Of a stretch of 64,000 nt of DNA, positions 33,717 to 46,345 are shown one piece after another (the first letter of the stretch is position 1; each line of letters starts with the position of its first letter). The stretch covers positions 124,001 to 188,000 of the forward strand of contig BSYQ01000008.1 in assembly GCA_030272585.1 (NCBI GenBank), read 5' to 3'. The DNA is from Bryopsis sp. KO-2023 (lineage: Eukaryota > Chlorophyta > Ulvophyceae > Bryopsidales > Bryopsidaceae). Under the pieces are notes generated by a model, which was not told the origin of the DNA, did not search any database, and saw only the letters and a program-made list of their open reading frames with translations. The translations under genes were made by a program, and so were the position numbers.

Positions 33717-34405
33717 ATGCTGCGTCAATGTTACTGCGTCGATGGTTTCACTTGTTCGTCGCTTTGGCTCGTGTTTTCTTGCGCCGAAAAAAAAACTTTC
33801 GAGGAACGTTTCGAGGAGGAAAAAGAACGCGCCATGGACATGGAAGATGCCGTGCGCCTCTTGATATCGAACCTCTGTGGGCAATTGAGGACGATGAGGA
33901 GAGAGCTTCGGCAAGGACGTTCGCTGCCTTTGGGGGACTTGACCCAGTTCGTGGTAAGTAACTCGTTTTTTTGACGCAACTTTGTTGGTGTTTTCGTGTT
34001 TTGGTGGCTTCGTGTCTTATGATTGATTGAATTATGTCTTTCGGTATATAGGACCGTATCGATCGCATAATACGGATCGTTGACAACGCCCAAGCGGAGT
34101 TTCTGGCGGCTGGAAACGAAGGAGAAGGGGAAACGGACGAGAACCGAGAGCCCGTTGTCGTTCAGCAGCAGCAACAACGAAGAGGCGTGGTGAGGAGGCG
34201 CAATGACGACGACGGAGAAAACGAAGATCAGCCAGAAAGACGGATCGTCAGGAGACGCGTTGGTGAAGATAACGAGGATGGGCAGCAAAGAAGAGGAGTA
34301 CAAAGAAGAGGAGTGGTGAGGAGGCGAAGTGACGAGGAAGAAGACGATGAAGAGCTTAAAGACTTGAAAAACAAAATGCGCAAGACACTTAGGCACATGA
34401 GGTGA
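33717..34405 (+). CDS. charged Arg/Glu/Asp-rich protein of unknown function
   Basis: Two exons, ending at 33953 (GTG|GTAAGT) and running 34052-34405, join in phase 0. The product is 196 aa if the Met at 33717 is the start. The Met at 33834 (MDMEDAVRLLISNLCGQLR) is an equally good start and would give a purely cytosolic or nuclear protein. The first part is helical, with heptad-like spacing over the splice junction (TQFVDRIDRIIRIVDNAQAE). The second is low-complexity, alternating VVRRR-type basic repeats with acidic runs (RRGVVRRRNDDDGENE, RRGVVRRRSDEEEDDEEL), and ends KNKMRKTLRHMR. The repeated RRGVV-RRR unit occurs twice. No family was recognised; a nucleic-acid-associated role is only a guess from composition. 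Confidence 0.5.
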
Positions 34406-36145
34406 AGCTACAGGTAAGCTTTTCGTTTGTTGGTTTGTTTTTTTCTTTCCTTTTCGTTTTGTTTTCCCTATGTTTATCTAGCTTGTGGCTATTTCGAGCA
34501 GCTTCGAGGGCTAGCGATGCTTGGAGGAAGGTCGTCGCAAATTTGTCTGCATCGCCAGCAGAGCTCAGGACCGGAAGTGGGATGGAGAGAAGCGTAGTGG
34601 AACGCTATTTCTAAAACAAACGGGTGTGGGATTCGACAGCGAGCACAGGAAAAAAAAACGGCTTGAAAAAGGGGTTTAAAAAGAGGGGTGAGAGAGGGAG
34701 CTGACAGAAATGGAACTGCCAAACAACCAAGATCTGTCCACGGTCGCACTGAAAAAAGGGGTGTGGGACTCGACAGTGAACAGAAGAGAAAAAAGCAGGT
34801 TGAGAGAGGGGTTTGAACAGATCGGTGAGAGAGGGCGTTGGGAAAAAATGCCAAACAGCCAAGATCTGCGAGAGCTGGCCTACGGCACTCCTGGTGCTGT
34901 GGGGGTCACCCGCCTAGGGTCTTGGCACATTGGCAACCCCCATGGCACCCGGCAGTTCCGACCGTTTCGGCGAAGTTTCTGCAAGTGGCTTGTAGGTGTT
35001 TGGGACGTTTGGAGATGTTCGGTTTTATTGGGGTGGTGGTGCTCAAAACATTCATGAGACATTTGGAAATGGGATGCATGCAGCTGGCCAAATCTGAGGA
35101 AAGAAAAGTGACCTTCAAGAGCGTTCCATACAGAATTTCCTGTCATCTCGAGGATCTTCTGGAAAATCCAAGAATATTCAGGGCTGGTATACCACTACAG
35201 TGTTGCATTTGCATTGCACAGAAGTTCTATCATATGTTGTGTCAGGATGGGTTTTGTTTCAGGGTTAGTATGCAGTCCAGACATGATGTAAGAAGGGGAG
35301 ACAACAATCAAACAGACTTGCTTTTTAAGAAAACCTTAGATTAATATACCATGCATTTCTGAAACCATGGACTCATTTGCACTTTGCCCAATATTTGGAT
35401 TCTTTGTTGGACCGGAGTTGCTGATCCACCAGCTGGCCTTCGGAATAAAACACAAACACATCAACATGCAATTTTTCCAGCCTGGTGTACCTCCTTTGTC
35501 TTTTTAGAAATGTGAATTTGAAGGATTTGAAAAACAATGCCTATTCTGATTGCCGGATTGAGTGGGAGCATTTTTCTGGGAAAACCTGGATTCTGAATTA
35601 GTAGTAGCTATCATCTGAGGCCAGGATCCCCAGCACCCAATGTGGAGGGGTGATTCCATGGAAAACATTTCTTCACTCAATAACAATTCAACAGATTCTC
35701 TTCTTGGCACTGGAATATGTTGTTTGGGGGGAAGCCTTTTTTCAAATGGTCGTTACATTGGAAGAGGACAGTGCCAGCTTTCTCAGAAAACACTCTTGCC
35801 TGGAAGAGGAACATTTCAGTGATTCTCCTCTTCAAGGCAGATTCTTCTTTGGGGGTGTCCCCTTCCCACAAGCACAACCCCTGCTTATGGTTTCGTTTAT
35901 CTAAATAAACTGAATAATTGATATCTGCTAATCACCAAATGATGTATCTATCTTAACCCTTGTGCTTGTGCAACCACAAAATAAAAACAAGAAGTTATCA
36001 AGTGTATGCAAGATGATCAGACCTACCAAGCGTTTTCAGTCTTCGCTATCCCTTTCGTTCATTCATTCATTATTTGTTGTACATACAGATTCATTGCAGG
36101 TTTTCCCCCCAGTTTACCTTACCCCTCCCTGACCCCTCTCAAAAT
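34406..36145. other. convergent intergenic region before fumarate reductase, with diverged tandem repeat
   Basis: An imperfect tandem duplication occupies about 34,620-34,870. Open frames at 34,710-35,340 overlap it, but they share no conserved domain and no convincing splice partners were found. The plus strand stays G/T-rich to about 35,800. It then turns C/A-rich up to the fumarate reductase stop, marking the convergence point. Confidence 0.35.
34620..34870 (+). repeat. diverged tandem duplication, about 132-137-bp period
   Basis: Unit 1 begins GGGTGTGGGATTCGACAG at 34,622 and ends GCCAAACAACCAAGATCTG at 34,736. Unit 2 begins GGGTGTGGGACTCGACAG at 34,759 and ends GCCAAACAGCCAAGATCTG at 34,868. 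The ends are nearly identical. The middle has small indels in A-runs and G-runs. Confidence 0.75.
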
Positions 36146-38446
36146 TCAATGCTTAGCAAAACTTGCCGCCTTTGACCCAGCAGCTCTTCCAAAAACCACG
36201 CATTCCAACAGTGAATTGCCTCCAAGACGATTCGCACCATGCAAGCCCCCCGTTACTTCTCCAGCCCCATACAACCCTCGAATCGGTGCTCCGTTCTCAT
36301 CCAAAATCTCGCCGTCTTTTGAAAAGGCGAGGCCTCCCATGGTGTAGTGAATCGCGGGGGTAACTTGGGCAGCATAAATGATATCGTTCTTTTGGAATGC
36401 CACGGGGAAAATGGATTTTCCGAACTCGTCTGGTTCCGCAGAGCCCGCCACCTGCGTACGATCGCAAAGATGTAAGTGTGGCTCAACTCTTTTCGGGGCC
36501 AAAAGCTAGAGGGTTGGTCCCAATTGACAGTGGGTATTCTTACACGAGGATTCGGTAATGCTCGCCGCCATCGCCAATCCGTGAGCACCAATCAACAGGT
36601 GGCGGAAATCTTCATGCACTGTTATGTTCGCCATACTCGACTCACCTTCCTATAGTCTTCAAGCGTCTGTGCTAGCGCTTCGCTGTCCATCCCGACCTCC
36701 TTGGCGAACACGTTCGCATCGTTGTATTTCTTAAAGAAACCTTTGAACTCGTAAAATCCGAAGGCAGGGCCGACGCGATCCCTAGCTTCCGAATTCAACA
36801 AGAGATAGGCGAAAACCCGATTCGTGGAGTCAAGGGCGCTGCCGTGTGTTTTCATCGCCTCTGTAACTTCGTCTCTGCGGCCCAGTTCGTTGGTGAATCT
36901 CTTCCCGTTCTGATTTACCAGCAGCCCCCCGCTACCTCTGAGCGACTCCGCCGCCAGAAAATTTGTCCCAGCATTGACGTCTTTTGAGTCGACAAAACTC
37001 GTCGGGTGGACTTGGACGTGGTCCATGCCTTTTACCGCAGCGCCGACTTTCTGAACAACATGGCTTTTGGCTCAGCACACCGGGTGTTTTCCAGAAGGCA
37101 TGTTTATTGTTCATCAACGTCCATGAACATGCAAACATACATGCACATGATGGTAGATGCATGAATGAAACAAATTCACCATTTCCAAAGACTTGAGTAC
37201 ATATTTGTGCGGATTTTTTAATATGAACATCCAGTGCAACCCCTCCTTTACCTACTTGGGCCAAAAGAAGTCCATCTCCCACTGCAAATTGTCCATTGGT
37301 GGTTGGCAAGTCCTTGAACTCAACAGATCCCTCATGAAAACCAGAAACGTTGGCACCATATCCCCCTGTCGTTAGCACGACCGCAGAGCCCATCAAGTCC
37401 ACTTCTGAATCATCGTCAGCATACTTCAACACAACCCCTACCACCTTCTCTGTGTTCTGTTCTGCAGCAGGTGCTATGATCAGCCGGGTGACTCTGGCTC
37501 CGACGATTTTGGAAATGTTGGGTCGCCTTTCGACATACGCAGTCAGTTTGGAAATTATGTGAAAACCCACATTTTGAAATCTCTCTCCTTCTTTTGGGGG
37601 TCCATTGCGATATGTTCTGGCAAATGAATGGCCCCCACATCGGCCGCGTACGTCAAGGTTCACTCCAAACGATTCTAAAAACTTGATGGCCTGCATGGAC
37701 TCCCTGAGTAGAAACACAACAATGTATCTCAAGACGTGAAAAGGCTTTATTCAGAGCCGATCAGCTGAGTGCAGCCCCTCCTCATGATTGCGAGCTGTTG
37801 GCTGAAAAAGAGACACTGATTACATGTAATCATGTATACATGTCACAGGGTCACGTGTGTTTTTCAAGCAAGCAGAGGTACTTGAAACCCGCATCAGAAC
37901 AGAAAGCCATGGTCGTAATTTGATCAAATTTTATGGGGCAAAACCGTTGTCCAATTTGCAAGAAATGAAGTGCTGCTAGCGTCTTTGAGATGCAATTCCC
38001 CAATCCCACAAGTGCTGAAAGCCAATGGAAAGATCCTCTTGAGGAAAACACAGAAGACGGCTGACTCTCTCTCTCTCTCACCGGACCAATGCATTCACCA
38101 GCCCCTCATCCGACAGACGTTGTCCCGAGGCAATCGTATCTTTCACAAAAGCCTCAATGGAATCCCCCTCATCCCCTCTGTCATTCTGATCCCCCCCGAC
38201 GCCATTCATTCCAGAACTCGCTTTCGCCGAGTTGCCTCCGAGACGGTTTTCCTTGTCGATGATCGCGACGCGGGCTCCCTCTCTGTCGGCCGCGATCGCC
38301 GCACACAAGCCTGCCAAACCTCCACCCACCACGATCACATCGGGTGCAGGGGCCTTGGAAGATTGCATAATCACAGGCCACCAAACCTGAAGCACCCCTA
38401 TAGCGAATAAAATTGTCGCGCACAACCCCACTCGGAGCCTGTGCAT
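36146..38446 (-). CDS. single-subunit fumarate reductase (FAD flavoprotein)
   Basis: This family (yeast Frd1/Osm1, kinetoplastid and flavocytochrome c flavoprotein domain) reduces fumarate to succinate and re-oxidises reduced flavin or NADH. Four exons, 38446-38082, 37703-37256, 37050-36646 and 36451-36146, join in phase to give 507 aa. Residues 8-27 are hydrophobic, so the N-terminus is a signal peptide or membrane anchor ([17 protein letters not shown]). The FAD dinucleotide motif is [14 protein letters not shown] at about 37-50, followed by [15 protein letters not shown]. Active-site blocks include [21 protein letters not shown], the substrate-binding HYTMGG and [18 protein letters not shown]. 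There is no heme-binding CxxCH or cytochrome b5 domain. It is divergent with the WW-domain gene. Confidence 0.93.
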
Positions 38447-38863
38447 GTTGTTTGGCCAATCCTCGCGTCAAAATTTGCGCTCACCACGCCACTCTCTTAG
38501 TCCTATCGAGTTGGAGATTCTCCAGATAGTTTCGACAAACCAATCGACGTCTCCTCAGTCGTCAGTACAGAAATTTTGTACCAAAACCTTTCCAGTGTTG
38601 ATTCAGCTCCTTCCTCTCGATGTCACCCCCAGGAGGAGCGCTGGAAATCAAATCTACTGGTGAAATTGGGTGGAATGAGTTTCTTGGACAGAACGGAAAT
38701 AGAACTGAAAAAATGAGTGAGATTTACCAGTACAAATATCCAGCATCACATCAAGTCGCCAGACGCTCTGGTGGTCTCAGCTGTGGAGCCAGCAGAAAAA
38801 CACTCTTCTCTCCTTTCTCATCCCTGTGCAAACTGCGATCGTGGAAGTTTTGGCGGCCGAAGA
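38447..38863. promoter_or_regulatory. divergent promoter region, fumarate reductase / WW protein
   Basis: This is the upstream region of the fumarate reductase gene. It probably includes the 5' UTR or first exon of the WW-domain gene. Two plus-strand frames overlap at 38,620-38,984 and the true first exon could not be settled. Confidence 0.3.
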
Positions 38864-41800
38864 ATGCAAGGCGGCGTACTGAGAGGACCAGTAGCGGACG
38901 ACCGTTGGGTTAGTGGGAATGGCGACGCGACGTTTTCGGGCCCTCCGGATTCATGGGAGGACTGCGAAGGAACTGATGACCAGGGTGAGATACACTGGAG
39001 GGCAGATTCGTACCGAACGAAGATAAGGCACTGAGGTGCTGTACGTGGTTTCGGAGAAAAGTTTCTGTGGGGGATTTCGTGATAGCGACCAGCGTTGCGA
39101 CTGATCCTGCGCTATTACGATACAGTTACGAAGTCGACTACAGTACTGGGCTATTTCCTCTGCAGACTGGGAAGGCTTCTTGCACTCTTTTCTTGACTTC
39201 CTGTTCTGCGGGGGGGAAATCGTGCTATCGTCACGTTGCTAAGTTATATCGTTGGCTTCTGAAGAAAACGTTTTGTTCTGCGCAGGCTGGAACGCCGAAA
39301 GCTGTGTGAAGATAAGTGACAAATTCCAAGACGTGTCGCTCCATGATCCCAGAGACGGAGAGGCCGCGGACCATCAACGGCAGTCGCATTGGTAATTTAA
39401 CGGTGCTTCAAGCGTTATGCGTGACGTGTCTAACGTAATCGTAACGAAAGCACAACATGAAGGATCCCACATACACATGGGTGCAGTAATGAAAATTGTC
39501 CTTTTTTCCGAGAAAGATCTAGAGCATCTCACACCATACTGTGACAGTTGAAATCTAGAAGGTATTTTTGGTCTTGTTCAGGAGTTTGCATGATTCGGAA
39601 GATGTACGTTATGGTGGTGAAGCCCAGTCCCATTCTGGTCCAGAATATTCTGGCCAGGACAGGTACGAGGATGGGTTGCCAGTGTCAGACAGATCCCCAG
39701 GGAGCGATGCCGATGACTACCACCCTGACGAATTCGATGAGCACCCAGGCAACCGTCCCAGGGATGACAGCGCCTATGTAGACAGGGAAATCAATGGAGG
39801 GGACGATTTTGATGGGTTCTTTCACCCTCACGAGAGAGAAAATCAAGGAGACGAGCGGAGCCAGGAAGAAGAAGGTAGGTCTTTACAGCTCGTGTTCTCA
39901 TGTGCAAGCTGAAATTTGACTCCCACCCCCGTCCCCATCCCACAACCCCCCTGGCCTAGCTTTCCCTCCTATCCTGGCCCTGAATACGAACTTGGTATTG
40001 AATTTCAAGGAATCGATGGGTGTTGGTTGGAATGACAGCCAAGGGAGGGGGAAGAGTGTGGGATTGGTTTAAATTGAGGGGGGTAGGAAAGATCGGTCGA
40101 AACATCGCTCGACGTCGATATGCTGATTTGTTCAGATATGCCGCGGAACGTGGAGAAAAGCGAGTCTCCGAAATTTGAAAAGATTCATCCCAAGAAGCAA
40201 AGAAAAGGGTCAGGGGGTTGTGTGGGTGGGCTTATTAAGCTATTTGCTAAACTCTGCAAAACAAAAGGTGTGGATATGCCATCGGTTTTGGCATTGTAGC
40301 GGCAGCTTTCCCCGTACACCCCCTGGGTCAGTGTGGAATTAATTCCTTTCTTGATCCTGACTAGGAGAGTTGCAAGTGCGGAGTGAAATCCACAAAGCGC
40401 TTGTTTTTCTACAAATATATAAAATGTTGAATGAAAATGAAGAAAGAACCCGGAAGAAGGGGGGGGGCTTTGAAATAATGTTATGGTGCACTACGACCAG
40501 GATTGAACAGTTGTGGTTCAGCATAAGATTAGAAACTTATTGTTTTCACTTCTTCCTTGACCATTCCGTTCCCATTGCACCCAAAATTGATCGATCTTTT
40601 ATCGATTTTAAATCGATGCTCCAGGTTGTTTCTGCAGTGTATACCAAAACCAAATAATATAAAATATAATAATAACAATAACATAGAATATTAACTTCTT
40701 TTTTTTTTTGGGGGGGGGGCGGGGAAGAGGGGATTTATCGTTATTTTTGAGTAGTATATCTGTTATCTACATGGGCGGGACGGTGGGGTGGGTTTCTTAG
40801 ATCAGTTTGTGATTCAGAGGAAGAATGGTGGGAGATGTGGAGTGCACGAGACAACGATTTCTACTATCACAATAAGCGCACAGATGAGGTGGTCTGGGAT
40901 CCACCTGAAAGAGACGTTATCATTCGATATGGCACTGGGCCCGATGGAGGGGCCCCCTACTACTCCCCATTCGATAGCAAAGGCATCCAGGAGTCCATCG
41001 CAGAACCTCTGGATTTGACGGTGCCTCCAGCAGGAGAGAGCATGGATGAATTCTTAACATTGCCCAGTTTGCCGACACTGAAGTACGAATGCAAGAAACT
41101 GTTGGCAATATTTGTGGGGGTATTGTGGTTTGGAACCCAGCAAAAAGTGGCATATATGAATAGTTCTTATTGGGTGAATTGTTTTTAAAGATGAAAATGT
41201 GTGGAGTGTGTGTTATATTATATGTTGTTGGCATTTCTTTGAAATTTTTTTCGTGTTTGGCTGACCTGTCCTAAAGAAAGAAACTTGATTCGGGAAATAA
41301 AATAATTATTTGGTTTTTTGCCCCAGGAAGAGCAACACGCTAGATACAGACGTGTCATTCGGCACTGGGGTGCCATCCTTGCAGTTCAGCTTCGATGGAA
41401 AAAATGAGAGGGACTTGGAGGCCTTCCTGGAGTATTTCGACAGTGATCGATGCCTGAACAAAACAGGGTCTTTCGCTGGAGCTGAAACTCCCAAGGGAGC
41501 AGGAAGGCTGAGTCCGACCGCACAACAATTCAGGAGCAATAACCGGAGCCCTTCACCATCAGGTTCTCCGAGAAGGGTATCGCCACCCTCTGCCACCAAG
41601 GTATTTTCACGGAAAAGAACTTGGGCCTGTGTGTATGTTCGTAGAGCATATGCCATTTTTGTCCTGGTTTCAACAAGGTGATATTTTTCAATTTTGTGGG
41701 AAGAACGGAGGTTGAGCTTGACAGTGTCTGATCGTGCGAAACTTTCTGGCAAGTTGTTACTGAAGAGGTTTTTTGCCTGAGCCACAGTCCCATCAGTTAG

Positions 41801-42665
41801 GTTCTTGCAGTGTATGTTGGATTCCTGGCTGATTTGATTTGATTAATTTCCTGCACAGGTAGAGTCGCCCAGCTCACTCCCACCTTGTGGTCCCAGAGAT
41901 CGCAGATCAAGTCCTCCCCTAAGCCCTGGCAGCGACACCCGTTCCAGCCCCAGAAGTCCCAACAGGTTTTCTGGCTCCCCACGACCATCCTCCACTCGCA
42001 ATCAAGCCCCCCCGAGCAGCATTTTCCAGACCACCAATCAGAATTCCCCTCGTGTAGTCAAAGATGGCCGAATGCCACCGCCACCCTCCACCAACATGTG
42101 GGGCGCAGTTTCGGATTCTAGCAATGTGCCCCATTCATCACCTTTTGCTGCGTTTTCGAGCTTCAGTTTGGTCAACAGGGACAGTGCCAGTTTGACCTTG
42201 GATGAGAACATCATCTCAGAAATCGTGAAAACATTGCCGTCAAGTCGCCTTTCCAGTGCCATACAGGTAACGCCGATTGAATTTCTCACTTCCATTCCAT
42301 GTCTGGAAATTTTTGAGTCGTCAGGGGGCTGGTTGATCGACTGTTGTGGGGAAAAGAAAGGGCTGTGCTCTCAAATGGTCGTAAAATTGAAATAATTTCA
42401 ATACGAAATTAATTGGTATGTTGTGCATTTGTTTTGCAACCGTTCCCTTAGATTTGAATCTTTTCTTCTTTGGCCTTCTCAGGGTTTACCCAGTCTGGAG
42501 GTCAATCCACCTACCGCTCCTCTTTCTGGGGTCCCCAGTCTGTCAGGCGGACTGGCCCTGAAATCAGTATCCACTGATATCGACTCTGTTTTCGGACGGT
42601 CAAAGCGATCAGTTAACGGGGAATCGTCCAACCCACACTCCAATGGCAAAGCCCAAATCGGTTGA
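38864..42665 (+). CDS. WW-domain protein with Ser/Pro-rich tail
   Basis: Six exons are phased with confidence: 39582-39874, 40136-40216, 40818-41082, 41327-41600, 41859-42266 and 42483-42665. An acidic N-terminal region (DADDYHPDEFDEHPGN) precedes a short basic segment and a WW domain in the third of these exons. The WW domain has EEWWEMWSARDNDFYYHNKR and TDEVVWDPPERD, which include the first Trp, the YY-H-N core and the final Trp-Pro pair. WW domains bind Pro-rich ligands. The C-terminal half is low-complexity Ser/Pro/Arg (RSPSPSGSPRRVSPPS, RSSPRSPNRFSGSPRP) and suggests an SR-like, phosphorylated scaffold. A likely first exon near 38864-38984 (MQGGVLRGPVADDRW) ends in phase 1, but the next exon needs phase 2. 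An exon is missing between them or a base is wrong. No specific family was recognised. Confidence 0.7.
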
Positions 42666-44285
42666 ATCGATACTTCTGAAACTAAGAGGAATGTAAACCG
42701 AGGGGAAAATCAAAAAAGTGATATCTTCTCGATCACCTGAGTTTTAGCTTTTTTCTATGCGTGTGTGAGAAATCGTTTTGTGGTGAGGGGCTTTTATCTG
42801 TGGGGGATGTTTCAAAGAAAGGGGGGTCTGCAGATTTTTTTGGGGGGGTAATATGGATGGATGGATGGATTATTTGTGTAGGCCAGGATTCCGCTATTGA
42901 GTTGGAAGCAATAGAAAAAAAAAGAGCGTGTTTTCTGTTTTTGTTTCTTTTTTCGTACTGTTGTGTTTTTTTTTTTCTGTTTTATCTTTCTTTTTATGTT
43001 GGGAAAAAGAAATGATGAAAACAAGAGTGAGGAGAAAAATGGGGGTGGACAGGCAGGGTAACTTAGATTTTTTTTTTCTGCTTTGTATTATTTCTGCAAT
43101 TGCGACATTGTGTCTTAGTGCGACCCTTTATTGAAAGTGAAAAGACTTTGGGAGGGTTTTTTTTATGCTTTTAACCAAAGTACCATAAAATCAGAAGTTG
43201 ATTATTTAATCCGTGTTGACGATTTTGTGGAATTTTCTATGTTCTACAATATCGTTCAAAAGAGCAATAATATCTACAACAAAAAATCAATACGTTTTTT
43301 TATCAATAAGATTGAAAAAAGTTGACTGTTGGAAAAGAATCCATATCTTTGGTATGTTTTTTTTTCTTTGACAGAAAGGGACAAGGGAAAAAGAGCATTA
43401 TGATAAGCGAATTATGATATTTTTCTTTGAGGGCATTCCAAGCAAATTATGGTTCTGTTTTTGAAAGAAATGCTGCCCGAGGGGGGAAAGGGGGGTCTAT
43501 TAGTCCCAATATGACAAGTAGCATTGTGAATGGATAGATAGATAGGTAGTTAACTGTATTTTCCAGTGTGACTCAGTACCCACTGTCGATAGCAGAGCAC
43601 CTGAGAAGGTGGTGGGCAAGAGGAGAGTGTCAGGACCGTTTCAAGATGGCCTGTAGGGGTGAGTTTGTGGTGGTGTTGAGTTGGAGGCATGGGTTGAAAG
43701 AAAGGTTGAAATAAACACATACAGCCGCTTCATGTCCCCCAAAGTGAGGCCTGCTGTAGGAACTGAACCCAGTAATCATTAAACCCGATTGACAGCATCA
43801 TTCCAGGTCTGGAAAACCATTGGTCTATCATAATGCCCTCGATGCATGCGTGGAATCCTGGTTTGCTTCATTTCTAAAATTTCTTGTGACAATTTCTCCA
43901 TCAGCAGTTAATTTCGCCACAAACCACATGGTCGACCATTTAGAGCTATCATACTGTCGGCTTCCGCTACGGGAATGTGTACCCATCAGCAGCAATGTCT
44001 AACAAAGTACCAATAAAGAAAAAGCAATAAATGAGTCCCGAAACAATCCCGCTACATGAATCAAGACGATCTGGATTGAAAGAAAATCCATTCAAACCAA
44101 CAGAAAAACAGAGGATGCTGCCTTAGCCAAAAAAGAGAGCAGTGTTTTTGGCTGCCACATCACCACTAGATTAATCCAATCCCCAATCCCTCAATACTTG
44201 CAAACACTCCACCACACCAATGAGCCATCCATTCCTTTCTTTCGTCACCCGAACGAAGCAACCCAAGCATTCAAGTGGCTCCCTT
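42666..44285. other. convergent intergenic region, WW protein / NFS1
   Basis: The plus strand is T/G-rich with T-runs and G-runs up to about 43,700. After about 43,730 it is C/A-rich. A (GGAT) microsatellite of four units lies at about 42,853. No gene was recognised. Confidence 0.4.
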
Positions 44286-46079
44286 CTAGTGCTGCGACCA
44301 TTGGATGGTTTTCAAATCCACTCCTTCTTGGACCAATTCCCACAGAGGACTCAATCTTCGAAGCTTGTTGACTTGTGCCACCGTCCGCTCCACCGCTTTG
44401 TCGACCTCCGCCTCCGTTGTGAATCGACCAATTCCAAACCTCAAAGAAGTGTGGGCCATTTCTTCATCCACACCCAACGCCCTCAGGACATATGAAGGCT
44501 CCAAACTGGCACTTGTGCAGGCTGATCCACTGGAAACAGCGACCTCCTTCAAACCCATGATCAAGCTTTCCCCTTCGACACATGAAAAGGAGAGGTTTAC
44601 GTTGCCCGGGTATCGGTGTTTCAGATCATCTGGGCCATTGAGCACCACGCTGTCCAGCTGGCTTCGAATTCCTTGCTCCAGCCGATTGCCCAAATTCTTG
44701 ACGTGACGGGTGTCGTTGTCCATCTCTTCCAATGCCACTTTGCATGCGCTGCCAAGGCCCACAACCAAGGGGGTAGGCACGGTCCCGGATCTGTTCAATT
44801 GAACATACATTCACCACCGTCTGAGAAATCCTCTCTTGACCAATATTCCTCCATATTCTGACCGGTAAAAAAGTTAATATAAATGCAAAGCCAGGGGCTG
44901 GCTAGCATTTCCTCTGACAAGTAAAGCAATTTGAGACAAACCGTTGCAGATGATGGATGACATTAATATAAATGTATAAATGAAATGCAAGGCACAATTC
45001 GACACTCAAAAAAGTCTCCAAATGCAAGCATATCCACTGTGTAAATTTGGAGCAAGTTCTTCTTCGGCTGATGGAGCATTTGCTTTTTTTTTTTTTTTTC
45101 TGTTGTTTTTTGCACCAATTGTTGTTCCTTGTAAAAAATTCCATGGAAGAAATCTTCACCTGAGCCCTCTCTCTTGGCCACCCCCATTCATTTGAGGCTC
45201 CATTCTAACTTTCGGTCGCCTTCTCACGTAGAGGGCCCCAATTCCTTTCGGCCCATACAGCTTGTGCCCACTGATCGACATCAAATCCACCTTCATGTCA
45301 TTCACATTCACTGGGATTTTCCCAACCGCCTGGGCAGCATCCGTGTGGAAGAAAATCTTTCTGGACCTGCACAGCTCCCCTATTTCTTTGAGAGGCTGGA
45401 CCGTGCCTATTTCATTGTTCACAGCCATCACGGATACCATCACGGTGTCTTCACGCATGGCATCCTCCAGTTGCTTGAGGTCGATCAAACCGTCCCCCTT
45501 GACGGGCAAATACGTCACTTCGAACCCTTGCTGTTGCAGATGTCGACACGAATCTATGACGCACTTGTGCTCCGTTTGCGTGGTGATAACGTGCCTCTTT
45601 TTCTCTTTGTAGAAATTTGAGACGCCCTTGAGGGCGATGTTGTTCGACTCCGTCGCTCCCGACGTGAAGATTATCTCTCTGGCGTCGGCCCCGATTAGTT
45701 CGGCAACTTGTTTCCTCGCAGTTTCGACCGCATTCTCGCTTTCCCAGCCGTATATATGGGAACGAGAGTGGGGGTTCCCGAACATATCCGTGAAATACGG
45801 CATCATAGCGTCCACGACCCGTGGGTCCAGAGGCGTGGTCGCTTGCATATCAAGGTACATGGGCGTCGTTTTCAGTTCCACTCCTTTCATCTCGATCGGG
45901 GGAGGGTCCGGCAGCCCTCCACTCGAGCTACCATCGTGCTCCTCGCTTGGTTCCGGGAGCGCGCTGCTGAATGGCCGGGTAAGGCAGGGGGTGGACTCAC
46001 CCTTGTGGCAGGATAGCGCGGAAGTAGTCCGAGACAATCCACGCAAAGCGTCGCGCAGGCCTCGAGCCGCGAGGCTCAT
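44286..46079 (-). CDS. NFS1: mitochondrial cysteine desulfurase NFS1
   Basis: NFS1/IscS is a PLP enzyme that converts cysteine to alanine and passes the sulfur to the Fe-S scaffold ISCU. Two exons, 46079-45160 and 44790-44286, join as AG+A (Arg) to give 474 aa. Residues 1-60 are an Arg/Ser-rich mitochondrial presequence. The mature part begins [20 protein letters not shown]. Cofactor and catalytic blocks are [45 protein letters not shown] and [12 protein letters not shown], with the Schiff-base Lys near residue 273. [17 protein letters not shown] carries the persulfide Cys near residue 398. The C-terminal tail [10 protein letters not shown]...IQWSQH is the conserved IscU-interacting end of the eukaryotic enzyme. 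It is divergent with the C1-FDX-like gene. Confidence 0.97.
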
Positions 46080-46345
46080 CTCTCCACGATATAGAGAAAG
46101 AGGATGTGAGGTTCAGTCCAAGTGAAACCAGGGCAAAGTTACTCACAGGACGTAGCAACCGCAAAGTTATCCTCTCCAACACACAGATATCAAAGAATTC
46201 CTCCCTCCAGAAACTTGGGAACATCAGTGATGTCACATCACGCTGGGCTTACTCATACTGTACAAGGACGTACGGCACTACGTTTGCGTCACTTGTATAT
46301 AATGGACTGCTGCCAAAGGCGAGTTTCTCGTGGACGCGCGCGAAA
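46080..46345. promoter_or_regulatory. bidirectional promoter region, NFS1 / C1-FDX
   Basis: These 266 nt separate the two divergent start codons. The region includes the palindromic GTGATGTCACATCAC at about 46,229-46,243 (core TGATGTCA, CRE/bZIP-like), a plausible shared regulatory site. Confidence 0.45.
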
